A stretch of DNA of 64,000 nucleotides from positions 200,841 to 264,840 of the forward strand of contig CALADI010000048.1 of NCBI GenBank assembly GCA_937890525.1, read 5' to 3'. A program made the translations under genes and the position numbers. The DNA is from an uncultured Clostridia bacterium (GTDB lineage: Bacteria; Bacillota; Clostridia; Oscillospirales; Oscillospiraceae). Shown piece after piece: positions 50,588 to 58,690 of the stretch. Position 1 is the stretch's first letter, and every line of letters starts with the position of its first letter. Under the pieces are notes generated by a model. It worked only from the letters and a program-made list of their open reading frames with translations. It was not told the origin of the DNA and did no database searches.

Positions 50588-51174
50588 TTGAGAAAAGGGG
50601 CTGTATCGATATGCAAAACAACATTGAAAAGATTTTGTTGACCGAAGAACAGATCAAGGCGCGGATCGCAGAGCTGGGCAAAGAACTGTCGGCAGAGTAT
50701 GCCGGTAAGGATCCCATCTTTGTGGGCGTGCTCAAGGGCGTGGTGGTGTTCTATGCGGATATGATCCGCGCCATCGATGTGCCCTGCCAGCTGGACTTCA
50801 TGTGGATCTCTTCCTATGCCGGGACGGAGTCCACCGGCAAGATGGTGGTGAAGAAGGACGTGTCCGCCGACCTCACCGGGCGCCATGTGGTGATCCTTGA
50901 GGATATCTTCGACACGGGCACTTCTCTGGACTACACCTACCATCACCTGTTGGAGAAGCACCCGGCTTCTCTGAAGATCTGCACGCTGCTGGACAAGCCG
51001 GAGCGCCGCAGACCGGAGATCACCCTGAAGGCGGACTATACGGGATTTGTGATCCCCAACGAGTTCGTGGTGGGCTACGGTCTGGACTATAATGAGCATT
51101 ACCGGAATCTGCCCTATGTGGGCATCCTGAAGCCGGAGGCATATCAAACCAACGAAGGAGAAACAAACACTTGA
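50584..51174 (+). CDS. hpt: Hypoxanthine phosphoribosyltransferase
   Basis: A 196-residue purine salvage enzyme: FVGVLKGVVVFYADMIRAI, the PRPP loop VVILEDIFDTGTSLDYT, and FVIPNEFVVGYGLDYNEHYRN are the family marks. ATG 50584 overlaps the tilS stop (ATGA). A second ATG at 50611 (MQNNIEKILLTEEQI) fits the usual family N-terminus better and could be the true start, leaving a 187-residue protein. Next gene, ftsH, overlaps by four bases. Confidence 0.94.
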   Translation: MIEKRGCIDMQNNIEKILLTEEQIKARIAELGKELSAEYAGKDPIFVGVLKGVVVFYADMIRAIDVPCQLDFMWISSYAGTESTGKMVVKKDVSADLTGRHVVILEDIFDTGTSLDYTYHHLLEKHPASLKICTLLDKPERRRPEITLKADYTGFVIPNEFVVGYGLDYNEHYRNLPYVGILKPEAYQTNEGETNT

Positions 51175-53042
51175 ACTTTCGAAGAATTCTACCGTTGCTG
51201 ATCTATATGGCGGTGTTGCTGCTGCTGTTCGGATGGATCTCGGGGGCGTTTGGGTTCGGCAGCAACGATCTGGCGTACTCCGAGATCGTGGAGCTGTTCC
51301 AGAAGGAGCAGGTCAAGAGCTTCACCGTCCACGGTGATGAGATCCAGCTTGACCTCCACGAACCCTACAAGGGCAAGACCCGGCTCACCGCCGGATTGGG
51401 GGACACGGAGCTGTTCCACCAAGATCTGGACGAGATCATTCGCAGCCAGAGTGCCGACGGTGTGCTGGAAGGGTACACCTATCTGCCGGTGCAGACCACC
51501 AAGCCGCTGGACTATGTGCTGCCCCTGCTGATCGCCGGCGGCGTGCTGCTGCTGGTGTGGTTCTTAATGATGGGCAAGATCAGCGGCAACAATCCCCTCA
51601 ATAACTTCGGCAAAGCCCGCACGGTCCTCGGCGGCGGGGAAGGGCGCAAGGTCACCTTTGACGATGTGGCCGGCGCAGATGAGGAAAAGGCCGAACTTCA
51701 GGAGGTGGTGGACTTCCTGCGTGCCCCGGAGAAATTCAACGAAATGGGCGCCCGGATCCCCCACGGCATCCTGCTGGTGGGCCCTCCCGGCACGGGTAAG
51801 ACTTTGCTTGCCCGGGCGGTGGCAGGAGAAGCGGATGTGCAGTTCCTGTCCATTTCCGGTTCGGACTTTGTGGAGATGTATGTGGGCGTGGGCGCCAGCC
51901 GTGTCCGCGACCTGTTCGATCAAGCCAAGAAAATGGCACCTGCCATCATCTTTATCGATGAGATCGACGCTGTGGGACGCAAGCGCGGCTCCGGTATGGG
52001 CGGCGGTCACGATGAGAAGGAGCAAACCTTGAACCAGATGCTGGTGGAGATGGACGGCTTCGGCAAGAACGAGGGCGTCATCGTGCTGGCAGCCACCAAC
52101 CGCCCGGATATTCTGGATCCGGCGCTGCGCCGTCCCGGGCGGTTCGACCGGGAGATCTATGTGGGCGCACCCGACGCCAAGGGCAGAGAGGAGATCCTGA
52201 AGGTCCATGCCCGGAACAAGCGGCTGGGGGAGGATGTCTCCCTGAAGCAGATCGCCATGGCCACCTCCGGCTTTACCGGGGCGGATCTGGCCAACCTGCT
52301 CAACGAAGCGGCGATCCTTGCCACCCGTGCCGGACGCCCGGTGATCACCCATGCCGATCTGGACGAAGCCATGATGAAGGTGGTGGCAGGTCCCGAAAAG
52401 CGCAGCCGTCTGCGCCGCCAGCGGGATATCCGGCTGACTGCGGTGCATGAGGCGGGACACGCAGTTGCCATGTACTTCCTGCCCACCCATGACCCGGTGA
52501 AGCAGATCAGCATCATCCCCCGTGGTCAGGCGCTGGGTCTGACTTGGAGTATGCCGGACGAGGAGTCCACCCATGTGACCCGTAACGAGATGTACGAGGA
52601 CATCGTGGGGCTGCTGGGCGGCCGTGTGGCGGAGGATATCACCTTCGGGGATGTGTCTACCGGCGCATCCAACGATATCGACAGAGCTTCCCGGTTGGCC
52701 CGGGATATGGTGGGCAGATATGGCATGTGCGAAGCACTGGGCACCGTGTCCTACAATTCCGACGATGAGGTGTTCGTAGGCGGCAGCTACGGCAAGACCA
52801 AGAGCTACTCCGAGAAGGTGGCAGGGCTGATCGACGACGAGGTGAAGAAGCTGGTGGATCGGGCTTATGACCAGTGCCGCCGGATCCTCACGGAGCACGG
52901 CGATAAGCTGACCCAGGTGGCGGACTTCCTTGTGGAGCATGAGGTCATGTCCGGTCAGCAGTTTGCCGACTGCATGGCGGGCAAGGCGGTGGATCCTCAG
53001 GCTCGGGGCTCCCTGCTTCAAGACCCGGAAGATGCAGAATGA
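51171..53042 (+). CDS. ftsH: ATP-dependent zinc metalloprotease FtsH
   Basis: A 623-residue membrane protease. Two membrane helices (LLIYMAVLLLLFGWISGAF and VLPLLIAGGVLLLVWFLMM) flank a short outer domain. The AAA module has Walker A GPPGTGKTLLARA, Walker B IIFIDEIDAVG and the SRH region NRPDILDPALRRPGRFDRE. The zinc site is AVHEAGHAVAMYF with the third ligand Asp in the later DRASRLARDMV stretch. It removes misfolded and regulatory membrane proteins. The start is TTG 51171 with GAAGGAG nine bases before. Confidence 0.96.
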   Translation: MNFRRILPLLIYMAVLLLLFGWISGAFGFGSNDLAYSEIVELFQKEQVKSFTVHGDEIQLDLHEPYKGKTRLTAGLGDTELFHQDLDEIIRSQSADGVLEGYTYLPVQTTKPLDYVLPLLIAGGVLLLVWFLMMGKISGNNPLNNFGKARTVLGGGEGRKVTFDDVAGADEEKAELQEVVDFLRAPEKFNEMGARIPHGILLVGPPGTGKTLLARAVAGEADVQFLSISGSDFVEMYVGVGASRVRDLFDQAKKMAPAIIFIDEIDAVGRKRGSGMGGGHDEKEQTLNQMLVEMDGFGKNEGVIVLAATNRPDILDPALRRPGRFDREIYVGAPDAKGREEILKVHARNKRLGEDVSLKQIAMATSGFTGADLANLLNEAAILATRAGRPVITHADLDEAMMKVVAGPEKRSRLRRQRDIRLTAVHEAGHAVAMYFLPTHDPVKQISIIPRGQALGLTWSMPDEESTHVTRNEMYEDIVGLLGGRVAEDITFGDVSTGASNDIDRASRLARDMVGRYGMCEALGTVSYNSDDEVFVGGSYGKTKSYSEKVAGLIDDEVKKLVDRAYDQCRRILTEHGDKLTQVADFLVEHEVMSGQQFADCMAGKAVDPQARGSLLQDPEDAE

Positions 53043-53057
53043 TCCACAAAAGCAAAA

Positions 53058-53092
53058 CAAAGGGCAGGCACCTTAGGTGCCTGCCCTTTTGC
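53058..53092. terminator. Bidirectional terminator after ftsH
   Basis: Stem AAAGGGCAGGCACC / GGTGCCTGCCCTTT, loop TTA, with T-rich ends for both converging genes. Confidence 0.92.
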
Positions 53093-53093
53093 G

Positions 53094-53768
53094 TCACATA
53101 TTGAAGAAATAGAAGGTCAGGAAGTGGAGCACGCTGCCGATCACCACGAACACATGGAACACCGAGTGCATCCACCGTACCTTAGAGCCGATGCCATAGA
53201 GCACAGCGCCGATGGTATAGGCGATGCCGCCGCCCAGCAGCAGATAGAACCCGGTGGGGCTGAGGATCTGCCACAGCATACCCATGAAGGGCAGGATCGC
53301 CCAGCCCATGCCGATGTAGCAGATCATGGAGAATACTTGGTATTTGCGAAGATCGATGGCGGTGAGGGTGGTGGCAATGGCGCACAGGATCCACTCCAGG
53401 GCGAAGATGCCCCAGCCCAGGGTGCTGCTTGCTCTGCGGATGGCGCCCAGAGCAATGATGGTGTAGCTTCCGGCAATGAGGAAATAGATGGCGCAGTGGT
53501 CCAGTACCTGCAATACCTTCTTGGTGGTGCTGGGTTTCCATGCGTGGTAGATGCTGGAGATGCTGTACAGGCAGATCAGGCACACCCCGTAGATGGCGGC
53601 AGCCACCACCTCGGTGGCACCGTAGTTCAGCGCGGCCTTCACCACGCACAGCACCAGCGCCGCCATGCCTCCCAGACAGCCCGCCGCATGGGTCAGGGTG
53701 TTGGTCAGCTCCTCTGCGTAAGTATAGTTGGGCAGCGCCCGGTCGCACAGCTTGATTCGTTTCTGCAT
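53094..53768 (-). CDS. Hemolysin III family (PAQR-like) membrane protein
   Basis: A 224-residue protein with seven hydrophobic segments. The family motifs are ELTNTLTHAAGCLGGM near the start, SISSIYHAWK with the metal-binding His, LDHCAIYFLIAGSYTII, and RWMHSVFHVFVVIGSVLHFL with two more histidines. The family (YplQ/Hly III, related to adiponectin receptors) is thought to hold a zinc-dependent hydrolase site in the membrane; its bacterial role is not settled. A TATGAT box lies about 30 bases upstream of the start. Confidence 0.92.
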   Translation of the reverse strand: MQKRIKLCDRALPNYTYAEELTNTLTHAAGCLGGMAALVLCVVKAALNYGATEVVAAAIYGVCLICLYSISSIYHAWKPSTTKKVLQVLDHCAIYFLIAGSYTIIALGAIRRASSTLGWGIFALEWILCAIATTLTAIDLRKYQVFSMICYIGMGWAILPFMGMLWQILSPTGFYLLLGGGIAYTIGAVLYGIGSKVRWMHSVFHVFVVIGSVLHFLTFYFFNM

Positions 53769-53848
53769 GATAAGACCTCCGTGGATTTGATGCCATTATC
53801 ATAGCACAAAGCGCCCCATATGGTGCTCTACAGCCGGGATTCTACCCG

Positions 53849-53926
53849 GAACGGATGGTAGAGTCACCGAAACGAAGGGGTAGAATTCGCAGTAGTTGGG
53901 CGATATCACCAAAACGGGAGGTAGAA
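53849..53926. repeat. Three degenerate repeats with core AACG-x(3-4)-GGTAGA
   Basis: Near-copies at 53849-53863, 53871-53885 and 53913-53926 share AACG, a purine stretch and GGTAGA; two are preceded by TCACCRAAACG. The spacing is uneven (about 22 and 42 bases), so this is not a CRISPR. The stretch 53769-54046 otherwise holds only the promoters of its flanking genes. Confidence 0.4.
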
Positions 53927-53984
53927 ATTTGGATGCAGGTAGCCAGAATTAATAGAAATTTTATGGGATTCCCGCAGAGGGTTG

Positions 53985-53993
53985 TGATATAAT
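53985..53993 (+). promoter_or_regulatory. Extended -10 promoter of the CBS-domain gene
   Basis: TGATATAAT at 53985-53993 is an extended -10 element; the -35 region 17 bases upstream is poor. Confidence 0.65.
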
Positions 53994-54046
53994 AGTATCA
54001 GCCACATCCGGGCGATCCAACCCCCGGATCTTGAAAAGGAGCACCT

Positions 54047-54460
54047 ATGAACAACATTCTATTTTTTCTGACCCCCAAGGCATTGTGCGCACACCTCAAT
54101 GCTGACGATACCTTGCGTCAGGCGCTGGAGCGGATGGAGACCGCCGGATATACATCCCTGCCCATTCTGAACAAACGGGGGGAGTACTGCGGCACCCTGT
54201 CGGAGGGAGATCTGCTCTGGGCGCTGAAGAATCTGTGCTATATGGATATGCGTCAGGCGGAAGCTCACCGGGTCATGGAGATCATCCACCGCAAGGACTA
54301 CATCCCCGTCAAGGTCAATACCTCTATGCACGACCTTGTGGATCGGGCAGCCAACCAGAATTTCGTCCCCGTGGTGGACGACAAGGGGGCGTTCATCGGG
54401 ATCATCACCCGCAGCGCCATCATCAAATACTGCCGCCAGCAGCTCTTCTCCGAGGATTGA
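54047..54460 (+). CDS. CBS-pair domain protein
   Basis: A 137-residue protein made of little more than one pair of CBS domains. The first is LRQALERMETAGYTSLPILN with GEYCGTLSEGDLLWAL; the second is MHDLVDRAANQNFVPVVDDK with GAFIGIITRSAIIKY. Such stand-alone pairs bind adenine nucleotides or SAM, and in Gram-positives some (CbpB) bind c-di-AMP, which GdpP in this window degrades. I cannot tell the ligand from the sequence. Confidence 0.88.
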   Translation: MNNILFFLTPKALCAHLNADDTLRQALERMETAGYTSLPILNKRGEYCGTLSEGDLLWALKNLCYMDMRQAEAHRVMEIIHRKDYIPVKVNTSMHDLVDRAANQNFVPVVDDKGAFIGIITRSAIIKYCRQQLFSED

Positions 54461-54475
54461 GCCTGCCGGTGTAAA

Positions 54476-54508
54476 AAGCGGCGCCCCGTGTGTGTGGCGC
54501 CGCTTCTT
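54476..54508. terminator. Terminator after the CBS-domain gene
   Basis: Perfect 10-bp stem AAGCGGCGCC / GGCGCCGCTT followed by CTTTG; A-rich on the other side, so it can also end the convergent lipoprotein gene. Confidence 0.85.
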
Positions 54509-54516
54509 TGTATGAT

Positions 54517-55551
54517 TTAGGAGATGCTGGAAGCCCACAGGGGGAACTCCATGGCGTAGGAGAGCTGGTCGCTGTCTTGGCAGGTCATCTGGCACACCCA
54601 GAAGGAATCCCCGGATTCCTTGACGAACAGGGCATTGTAGTAGTCCAGCCCATTGCTGTCGGTGGAGGGGAAAGTGGTGTAGAGATTGCCGTACATATCC
54701 GTCTGGAATTCATCCAGACCATTGGAGCTTGCCACCAGCTTGGCATAGTCCTCCAGAGACATCCCGGTGAGATTGTTGGCCTGCTTGTCGTCTGCCATGG
54801 CTAGGATCAGCACATTGGAGTTGGCGAGGGCGCCGCTGAATCCCTTGGCATCCTGGGGATCCAGACCGTCCTCGGCGTAGATCCGCAGCCCTGCGGGCAT
54901 GGTGTACAGGGTCAGCCCCTGATAGTCCACATTGACCCGTTCGGTGTCCAGCACCAGATCGATCTCCTTGGAGCAGGTTTCAAACTGATCCAGCCAGTCG
55001 TTGTTGTCGGTACTGTCGCAGAAGGTGAACACATAGTTGGCGTCGGCGGTGACCACCTCGTAGCGGTAGATGTGGCTGGTGTAGTTGTCGGAAGATTGGA
55101 CATAGTCCACAAAGACTGCTTCGTGACCGTCCACCTCTGCTTCTTCCAGATACTGGATGAAGGGTTCGGCGTCATCCTTGGCGCCGGACTGATCCTGCAT
55201 GTGCTGGGCGATCTGCTGGGCATCCATATCCAGCACGGACTCATTCTTGGGAAATACCTCTACGCTGACATAGGAGGGGTCTTTGGGAGCATCGGGGCTT
55301 TCAAAGACCTGGATGGTATCCTGCACCGCAGACAGTTCGAAGCCCTCGGGCAGTTCCAACTGGAAATCGATGACCTTGGGCGCGGCAGGCTGGGTGGGCG
55401 CGGTAGTGGGAGCCGTGGTGGGCTCAGTGGCGGCAGCGGTGGTCTGCTCCGGCTGGGTGGATGCGGTGGTGGGCTCCTCGGCATCCTGACCGCAGGCGCA
55501 CAGCAGTCCCGCAATCAGCAAAGCGGTCAAAATCAGATGGAACTTCTTCAT
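54517..55551 (-). CDS. Lipoprotein of unknown function
   Basis: A 344-residue lipoprotein. The signal MKKFHLILTALLIAGLLCAC carries the lipobox LCAC with Cys20. A Thr/Ala/Pro-rich linker (TTASTQPEQTTAAATEPTTA) follows, then a soluble domain of about 265 residues beginning VIDFQLELPEGFELSAVQDT. It may have two similar halves, as EGFELS.. and PAGLRIYAEDG.. both open stretches about a substrate-like surface, but I do not recognise a family with certainty. Start ATG 55551 follows AAAAGGAG. It is made from its own promoter. Confidence 0.8.
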   Translation of the reverse strand: MKKFHLILTALLIAGLLCACGQDAEEPTTASTQPEQTTAAATEPTTAPTTAPTQPAAPKVIDFQLELPEGFELSAVQDTIQVFESPDAPKDPSYVSVEVFPKNESVLDMDAQQIAQHMQDQSGAKDDAEPFIQYLEEAEVDGHEAVFVDYVQSSDNYTSHIYRYEVVTADANYVFTFCDSTDNNDWLDQFETCSKEIDLVLDTERVNVDYQGLTLYTMPAGLRIYAEDGLDPQDAKGFSGALANSNVLILAMADDKQANNLTGMSLEDYAKLVASSNGLDEFQTDMYGNLYTTFPSTDSNGLDYYNALFVKESGDSFWVCQMTCQDSDQLSYAMEFPLWASSIS

Positions 55552-55591
55552 AACTTGGCTCCTTTTGCCTAATTTGTTGAATATCCTTACT

Positions 55592-55620
55592 ATGATATCA
55601 CAGCTTTCCTTCTGTTTCAA
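55592..55620 (-). promoter_or_regulatory. Promoter of the lipoprotein gene
   Basis: Minus-strand TTGAAA (55615-55620), 17 bases, TATCAT (55592-55597) with an extended TGA. It overlaps the 3' end of the MocR gene. Confidence 0.75.
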
Positions 55621-56992
55621 GGAGTGCGCCTAGTTTTGCCACGGCGGGCAGGAGATTTTCCTCGGCAAGTCCGGAGTAATTCACCACCAGACACCGTTGC
55701 GCCCAGACAGGGGGCGTGCTGCGATAGTACCGGCTGAGGGGCTGGATGCGGATCCCAGCCCGGCTGCACAGATCTACCAGCGCTTCGTCGGAAAGTTCCG
55801 TGTCCACCCGCAGGAGGAAGTGAAGCCCCGCATCCTGCTCCATGATGGTGATCCGGTGGGCGAAGGGACAGCTGCGTAATGTCTCGATCACCAGATTGCG
55901 GCGGCTGCGGTAGAATTTACGCATCCGGTTGATGTGCTTTTCAAAATGCCCCTGCGAAAGAAACCGGGCAAGGGTGTACTGCTCGAAACTGGGCACGGTG
56001 CAGCTGTAGAATCCCAGCGTCCGGCGGAACTGCTCCATCAGCCGGGGCGGGAGCACCATGTAGCTGATGCGGATGGAGGGGGCAAGGCTGCGGGAGAAGG
56101 TGTTCATGTAGATCACCCGCCCCTGTGCGTCCATGGATTGCAAAGCAGGCAGGGGGTGGGCATGGAACCGGAACTCCGAGTCGTAGTCGTCCTCGATGAG
56201 CCACCGATCCGGCTGGGCCTGCACCCATTGCAGAAGCTGCCCCCGGCGCTGGGCGGTGGTGACGATGCCGGTGGGGAAGTGGTGGCTGGGGGAGCAATGG
56301 AGCACTTGGGCGCTGCCCAAACTCTGGGGCAGGATGCCTTGGGCATCCATGGGAGCGCTGACGCATTCCACCCCGCCTGCGGCGTAGATCTGGCGGATCT
56401 TCTGGTAGCCCGGTTCTTCCAAGGCGTAGATCTTCTCCCGCCCAAGAAGCTGGATCAGCAGATTGTACAGGAAGTCCGTTCCTGCGCCGATGAGGATGTT
56501 CCGGGGATCTACCCGCATATCCCGAAAGGCGGCAAGATGATCGGCGATGGCACGGCGCAGCTCGATGTAGCCCTGACTGGGCAGAGGTGCCAGCAGCCGG
56601 TCCCCGTAGTCCAGCATCACCTGACGCTGCAGCTTCATCCAAACGGAGAAGGGGAATCCCGGGGAGGAAGCGCCGGCGGTGAGATCCACCGGCCATGTAT
56701 GCGGGGCAGGTTCCGGCTCAGGGTTGAGCGATCCTTGGGGGGCAATGGACTGGGCGCCCTCTACAAAATAGCCCACTTTCTCCACCGAGCGCAGATACCC
56801 CTCGGATACAAGCTGGGCGTAGGCGGTCTCCACCGTGACCTTGCTGACCTCCAGATGGGCAGCCAGACTGCGCTTGGAAGGGAGCTTTTCGTTGGGACTG
56901 AGCCTGCCCCGGCGGATATCCTCCCGGATGCAGCGGTAGAGGGATTCATACAGGGGAAGCCCGGGGCTTTTCTCCAGTTCATAGGTCAGCAT
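55598..56992 (-). CDS. MocR-type regulator (GntR winged helix fused to aminotransferase domain)
   Basis: A 464-residue MocR/PdxR-like regulator. Residues 1-75 are a GntR winged helix: LYESLYRCIREDIRRGRLSP, LPSKRSLAAHLEVSKVTVET, SEGYLRSVEKVGYFVE. The rest is a fold-type I aminotransferase domain: NILIGAGTDFLYNLLIQLLG, HCSPSHHFPTGIVT, LIEDDYDSEF and the PLP-lysine zone, where the sequence reads YMNTFSRSLAPSIRISYMVLP; the position usually held by Lys (TFSK) is Arg or Ser here. Many MocR proteins keep this Lys to bind PLP, so PLP sensing may be altered. It lies seven bases behind the thiamine pyrophosphokinase gene and may be cotranscribed with it. Confidence 0.87.
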   Translation of the reverse strand: MLTYELEKSPGLPLYESLYRCIREDIRRGRLSPNEKLPSKRSLAAHLEVSKVTVETAYAQLVSEGYLRSVEKVGYFVEGAQSIAPQGSLNPEPEPAPHTWPVDLTAGASSPGFPFSVWMKLQRQVMLDYGDRLLAPLPSQGYIELRRAIADHLAAFRDMRVDPRNILIGAGTDFLYNLLIQLLGREKIYALEEPGYQKIRQIYAAGGVECVSAPMDAQGILPQSLGSAQVLHCSPSHHFPTGIVTTAQRRGQLLQWVQAQPDRWLIEDDYDSEFRFHAHPLPALQSMDAQGRVIYMNTFSRSLAPSIRISYMVLPPRLMEQFRRTLGFYSCTVPSFEQYTLARFLSQGHFEKHINRMRKFYRSRRNLVIETLRSCPFAHRITIMEQDAGLHFLLRVDTELSDEALVDLCSRAGIRIQPLSRYYRSTPPVWAQRCLVVNYSGLAEENLLPAVAKLGALLETEGKL

Positions 56993-56998
56993 ATCCCG

Positions 56999-57631
56999 TC
57001 ACTCCCACCGGCACAGCCCGTTGCGCCGATCCCACAGCGCCAGCACCAGTCCTTCCTCCACCCGGATCCGGGCGGGAGCGCCGATAAAGTGGTTGCTGAC
57101 CCCAAGGGGGAATCCGGCGTGGAGCGTCCCTTGGGTCAGAGGATATTGCAGTCCTTCCAGCGTCACCCCGGCGGCATCGGATCCCAGACAGAACAGGGAG
57201 ATCACACCTTGGGCGGCGGCGGGGAAAGTGACGGTCTGCCCGGAGATCACCGTGGCAAGATAGTCTCTGCCCACCAGCACCCCGGTGGCGCCGTGCTCGG
57301 ACAGGAAGCCCAAGGTCTGGAAGTTGGCGATGGTGTGATCCAACCGAGGACCGTCCATTGCGCCGTAGAACAGGAAAAAGTCACACCCCTGAGCCAGACC
57401 GTGCCGGACGGCCAGCATGGCGTCGGTGTCGTCCTTCTCCACGGGGAACACCCGGGCATCCTGGGGGACATAGCCCAGAGAGTCAAAATCCCCCAGGATC
57501 ACATGGGGGGAAACACCGATGGCATCGGTATGGCGCAGTCCTCCATCGGCGGCAATCACCAGCGCATCAGGGGGGATGGGGGCAAGCAGCCGGTCAAATT
57601 CCGCGGCGCAGAATACAACACAGGGTTTCAT
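56999..57631 (-). CDS. thiN: Thiamine pyrophosphokinase (ThiN)
   Basis: A 210-residue thiamine diphosphokinase, usual Firmicutes length. ALVIAADGGLRHTDAIGVSP and VILGDFDSLG bind the nucleotide, KDDTDAMLAVRHGL and GAMDGPRLDHTIANFQTL form the active site, and the C-terminal thiamine-binding domain contains GVSNHFIG. It makes the cofactor thiamine diphosphate from thiamine and ATP. An extended -10-like TGGTACACT lies about 35 bases upstream. The MocR gene follows after six bases. Confidence 0.93.
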   Translation of the reverse strand: MKPCVVFCAAEFDRLLAPIPPDALVIAADGGLRHTDAIGVSPHVILGDFDSLGYVPQDARVFPVEKDDTDAMLAVRHGLAQGCDFFLFYGAMDGPRLDHTIANFQTLGFLSEHGATGVLVGRDYLATVISGQTVTFPAAAQGVISLFCLGSDAAGVTLEGLQYPLTQGTLHAGFPLGVSNHFIGAPARIRVEEGLVLALWDRRNGLCRWE

Positions 57632-57687
57632 GAAAAGCCACCTCTCAGCATTCAGATGGGGCTAGTGTACCACACCGGCGGGAAAAA

Positions 57688-57722
57688 GGAAAGCCCCGAT
57701 CGGGATCTGACCGATCGGGACT
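57688..57722 (-). terminator. Terminator of the CsoR-like gene
   Basis: Minus-strand stem AAAGTCCCGATCGG / CCGATCGGGGCTTT (with wobble) followed by CCTTTTT, directly after the gene. Confidence 0.88.
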
Positions 57723-57728
57723 TTGGGA

Positions 57729-58079
57729 TCATTTCAGGAATTTTTCGACGGCTTGACACAGATCGTCGATGGCGCCCTGATCGCCGGCGGCAACGGCATC
57801 CACCATGCAATGGCGGATGTGGTCATTGAGGATGACCTTGCCGGTATTGTCCAGCGCCGAGCGGACGGCGGCAAGCTGAACCAGTACATCCGAACAGTCG
57901 CACCCCTCTTCCACCATGCGCTTGACCTTGTTCAGGTGGCCGATGGCCCGGGCAAGGCGGTTGATGACAGCCTTCTGATTCTCATGGACATGGGCGTGGC
58001 TGTGGGGAATGCCGTGCTGGTGCATATATTCGTGTTCATGATCGTGGACATGGTCGTGATCGTGGGTATGTTCCTCCAT
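57729..58079 (-). CDS. CsoR/InrS-family metal-sensing repressor with His-rich N-terminus
   Basis: A 116-residue protein. Residues 36-116 are the four-helix CsoR fold: INRLARAIGHLNKVKRMVEE, DVLVQLAAVRSALDNTGKVI and HIRHCMVDAV. The ligand set C62, H87, C91 has exactly the +25/+4 spacing of CsoR C36-H61-C65 and of the nickel sensor InrS. Residues 1-34 (EEHTHDHDHVHDHEHEYMHQ onward) add a stretch with many His, Asp and Glu that could take up Ni, Co or Zn, as in InrS/DmeR-like sensors. ATG 58079 follows AAAGAGGTG. It faces away from the His-rich gene and probably represses it; metal identity is inference. Confidence 0.88.
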   Translation of the reverse strand: MEEHTHDHDHVHDHEHEYMHQHGIPHSHAHVHENQKAVINRLARAIGHLNKVKRMVEEGCDCSDVLVQLAAVRSALDNTGKVILNDHIRHCMVDAVAAGDQGAIDDLCQAVEKFLK

Positions 58080-58101
58080 AGGGTCACCTCTTTCTCCCGC
58101 T

Positions 58102-58130
58102 ACTATACCATTTTTCCTCATTTTCCGCAA
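58102..58130 (-). promoter_or_regulatory. Promoter of the CsoR-like gene
   Basis: Minus-strand TTGCGG (58125-58130), 17 bases, TATAGT (58102-58107). Confidence 0.7.
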
Positions 58131-58133
58131 CCG

Positions 58134-58146
58134 TACCCGGGGGATA
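58134..58146. promoter_or_regulatory. Candidate operator of the CsoR-like repressor
   Basis: TACCCGGGGGATA lies between the two divergent promoters, four bases from one -35 box. CsoR/RcnR proteins bind short G/C-tracts flanked by TA or AT, so this is the best candidate site in the region. Confidence 0.55.
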
Positions 58147-58165
58147 TTTGGCAAAAATATTTGTT

Positions 58166-58194
58166 TTGACAGGAAAGGCAATAGCGTTTATAAT
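58166..58194 (+). promoter_or_regulatory. Promoter of the His-rich protein and cooT genes
   Basis: TTGACA (58166-58171), 17 bases, TATAAT (58189-58194): full consensus, so it needs a repressor to be silent. Confidence 0.9.
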
Positions 58195-58222
58195 GAAAGA
58201 AAAAAGAATCGAGGAGATCATT

Positions 58223-58678
58223 ATGCACATCGATCACGAACCCGGTCATACCCATGACCACCCCCATACCCACGAGCACACCCACGAGCATACCCATGAC
58301 GGGCATACCCACACCCACGAGCATTCTCATGTGCATGACCATGCCCACGAGCATCCTCACACCCATGACCACCTCCACGAGGATGGCCATACCCATGAAC
58401 ACACCCACGAACATTCTCACGAGCACACCCATTGCAATTCCGACTGCGGAAGCTGCGCCTCCAAGTGCAGCCACACCCCCATGGAGGAGCTGGTGGCGCT
58501 GATGAAGTACATGGTGGGTCACAATGCCGCCCATGCAAACGAGCTGGCAGAGCTGGCAAAGCAGTTCAGCGAAGCGGGCAACCCCACCGCCTACGAGCAG
58601 GTGATGGCTGCGGTGTCCGATTTTGAGAAGGGCAACATGCGCCTGAGCGCCATTCTTGCCAGTCTGGAAGTCAAGTAA
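58223..58678 (+). CDS. Histidine-rich metal-binding protein
   Basis: A 151-residue protein. In residues 1-70 every second residue is mostly His: 32 histidines alternating with Thr, Glu, Asp and Ser. Then four cysteines follow as C-x3-C-x2-C-x3-C (CNSDCGSCASKC, 71-82). Residues 87-151 are a helical domain (MEELVALMKYMVGHNAAHAN, then NELAELAKQF) that I do not recognise. There is no signal peptide, so the protein stays in the cytoplasm, where it may store or pass on nickel or buffer Co/Zn, like Hpn or SlyD tails. ATG 58223 follows GAGGAG. It is transcribed with cooT, twelve bases behind it. Confidence 0.88.
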   Translation: MHIDHEPGHTHDHPHTHEHTHEHTHDGHTHTHEHSHVHDHAHEHPHTHDHLHEDGHTHEHTHEHSHEHTHCNSDCGSCASKCSHTPMEELVALMKYMVGHNAAHANELAELAKQFSEAGNPTAYEQVMAAVSDFEKGNMRLSAILASLEVK

Positions 58679-58690
58679 GGAGGAAGTGTT

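Noticed and set aside
53849..53926. A CRISPR array
   Set aside because: Only three imperfect short copies with uneven spacing and no cas genes.
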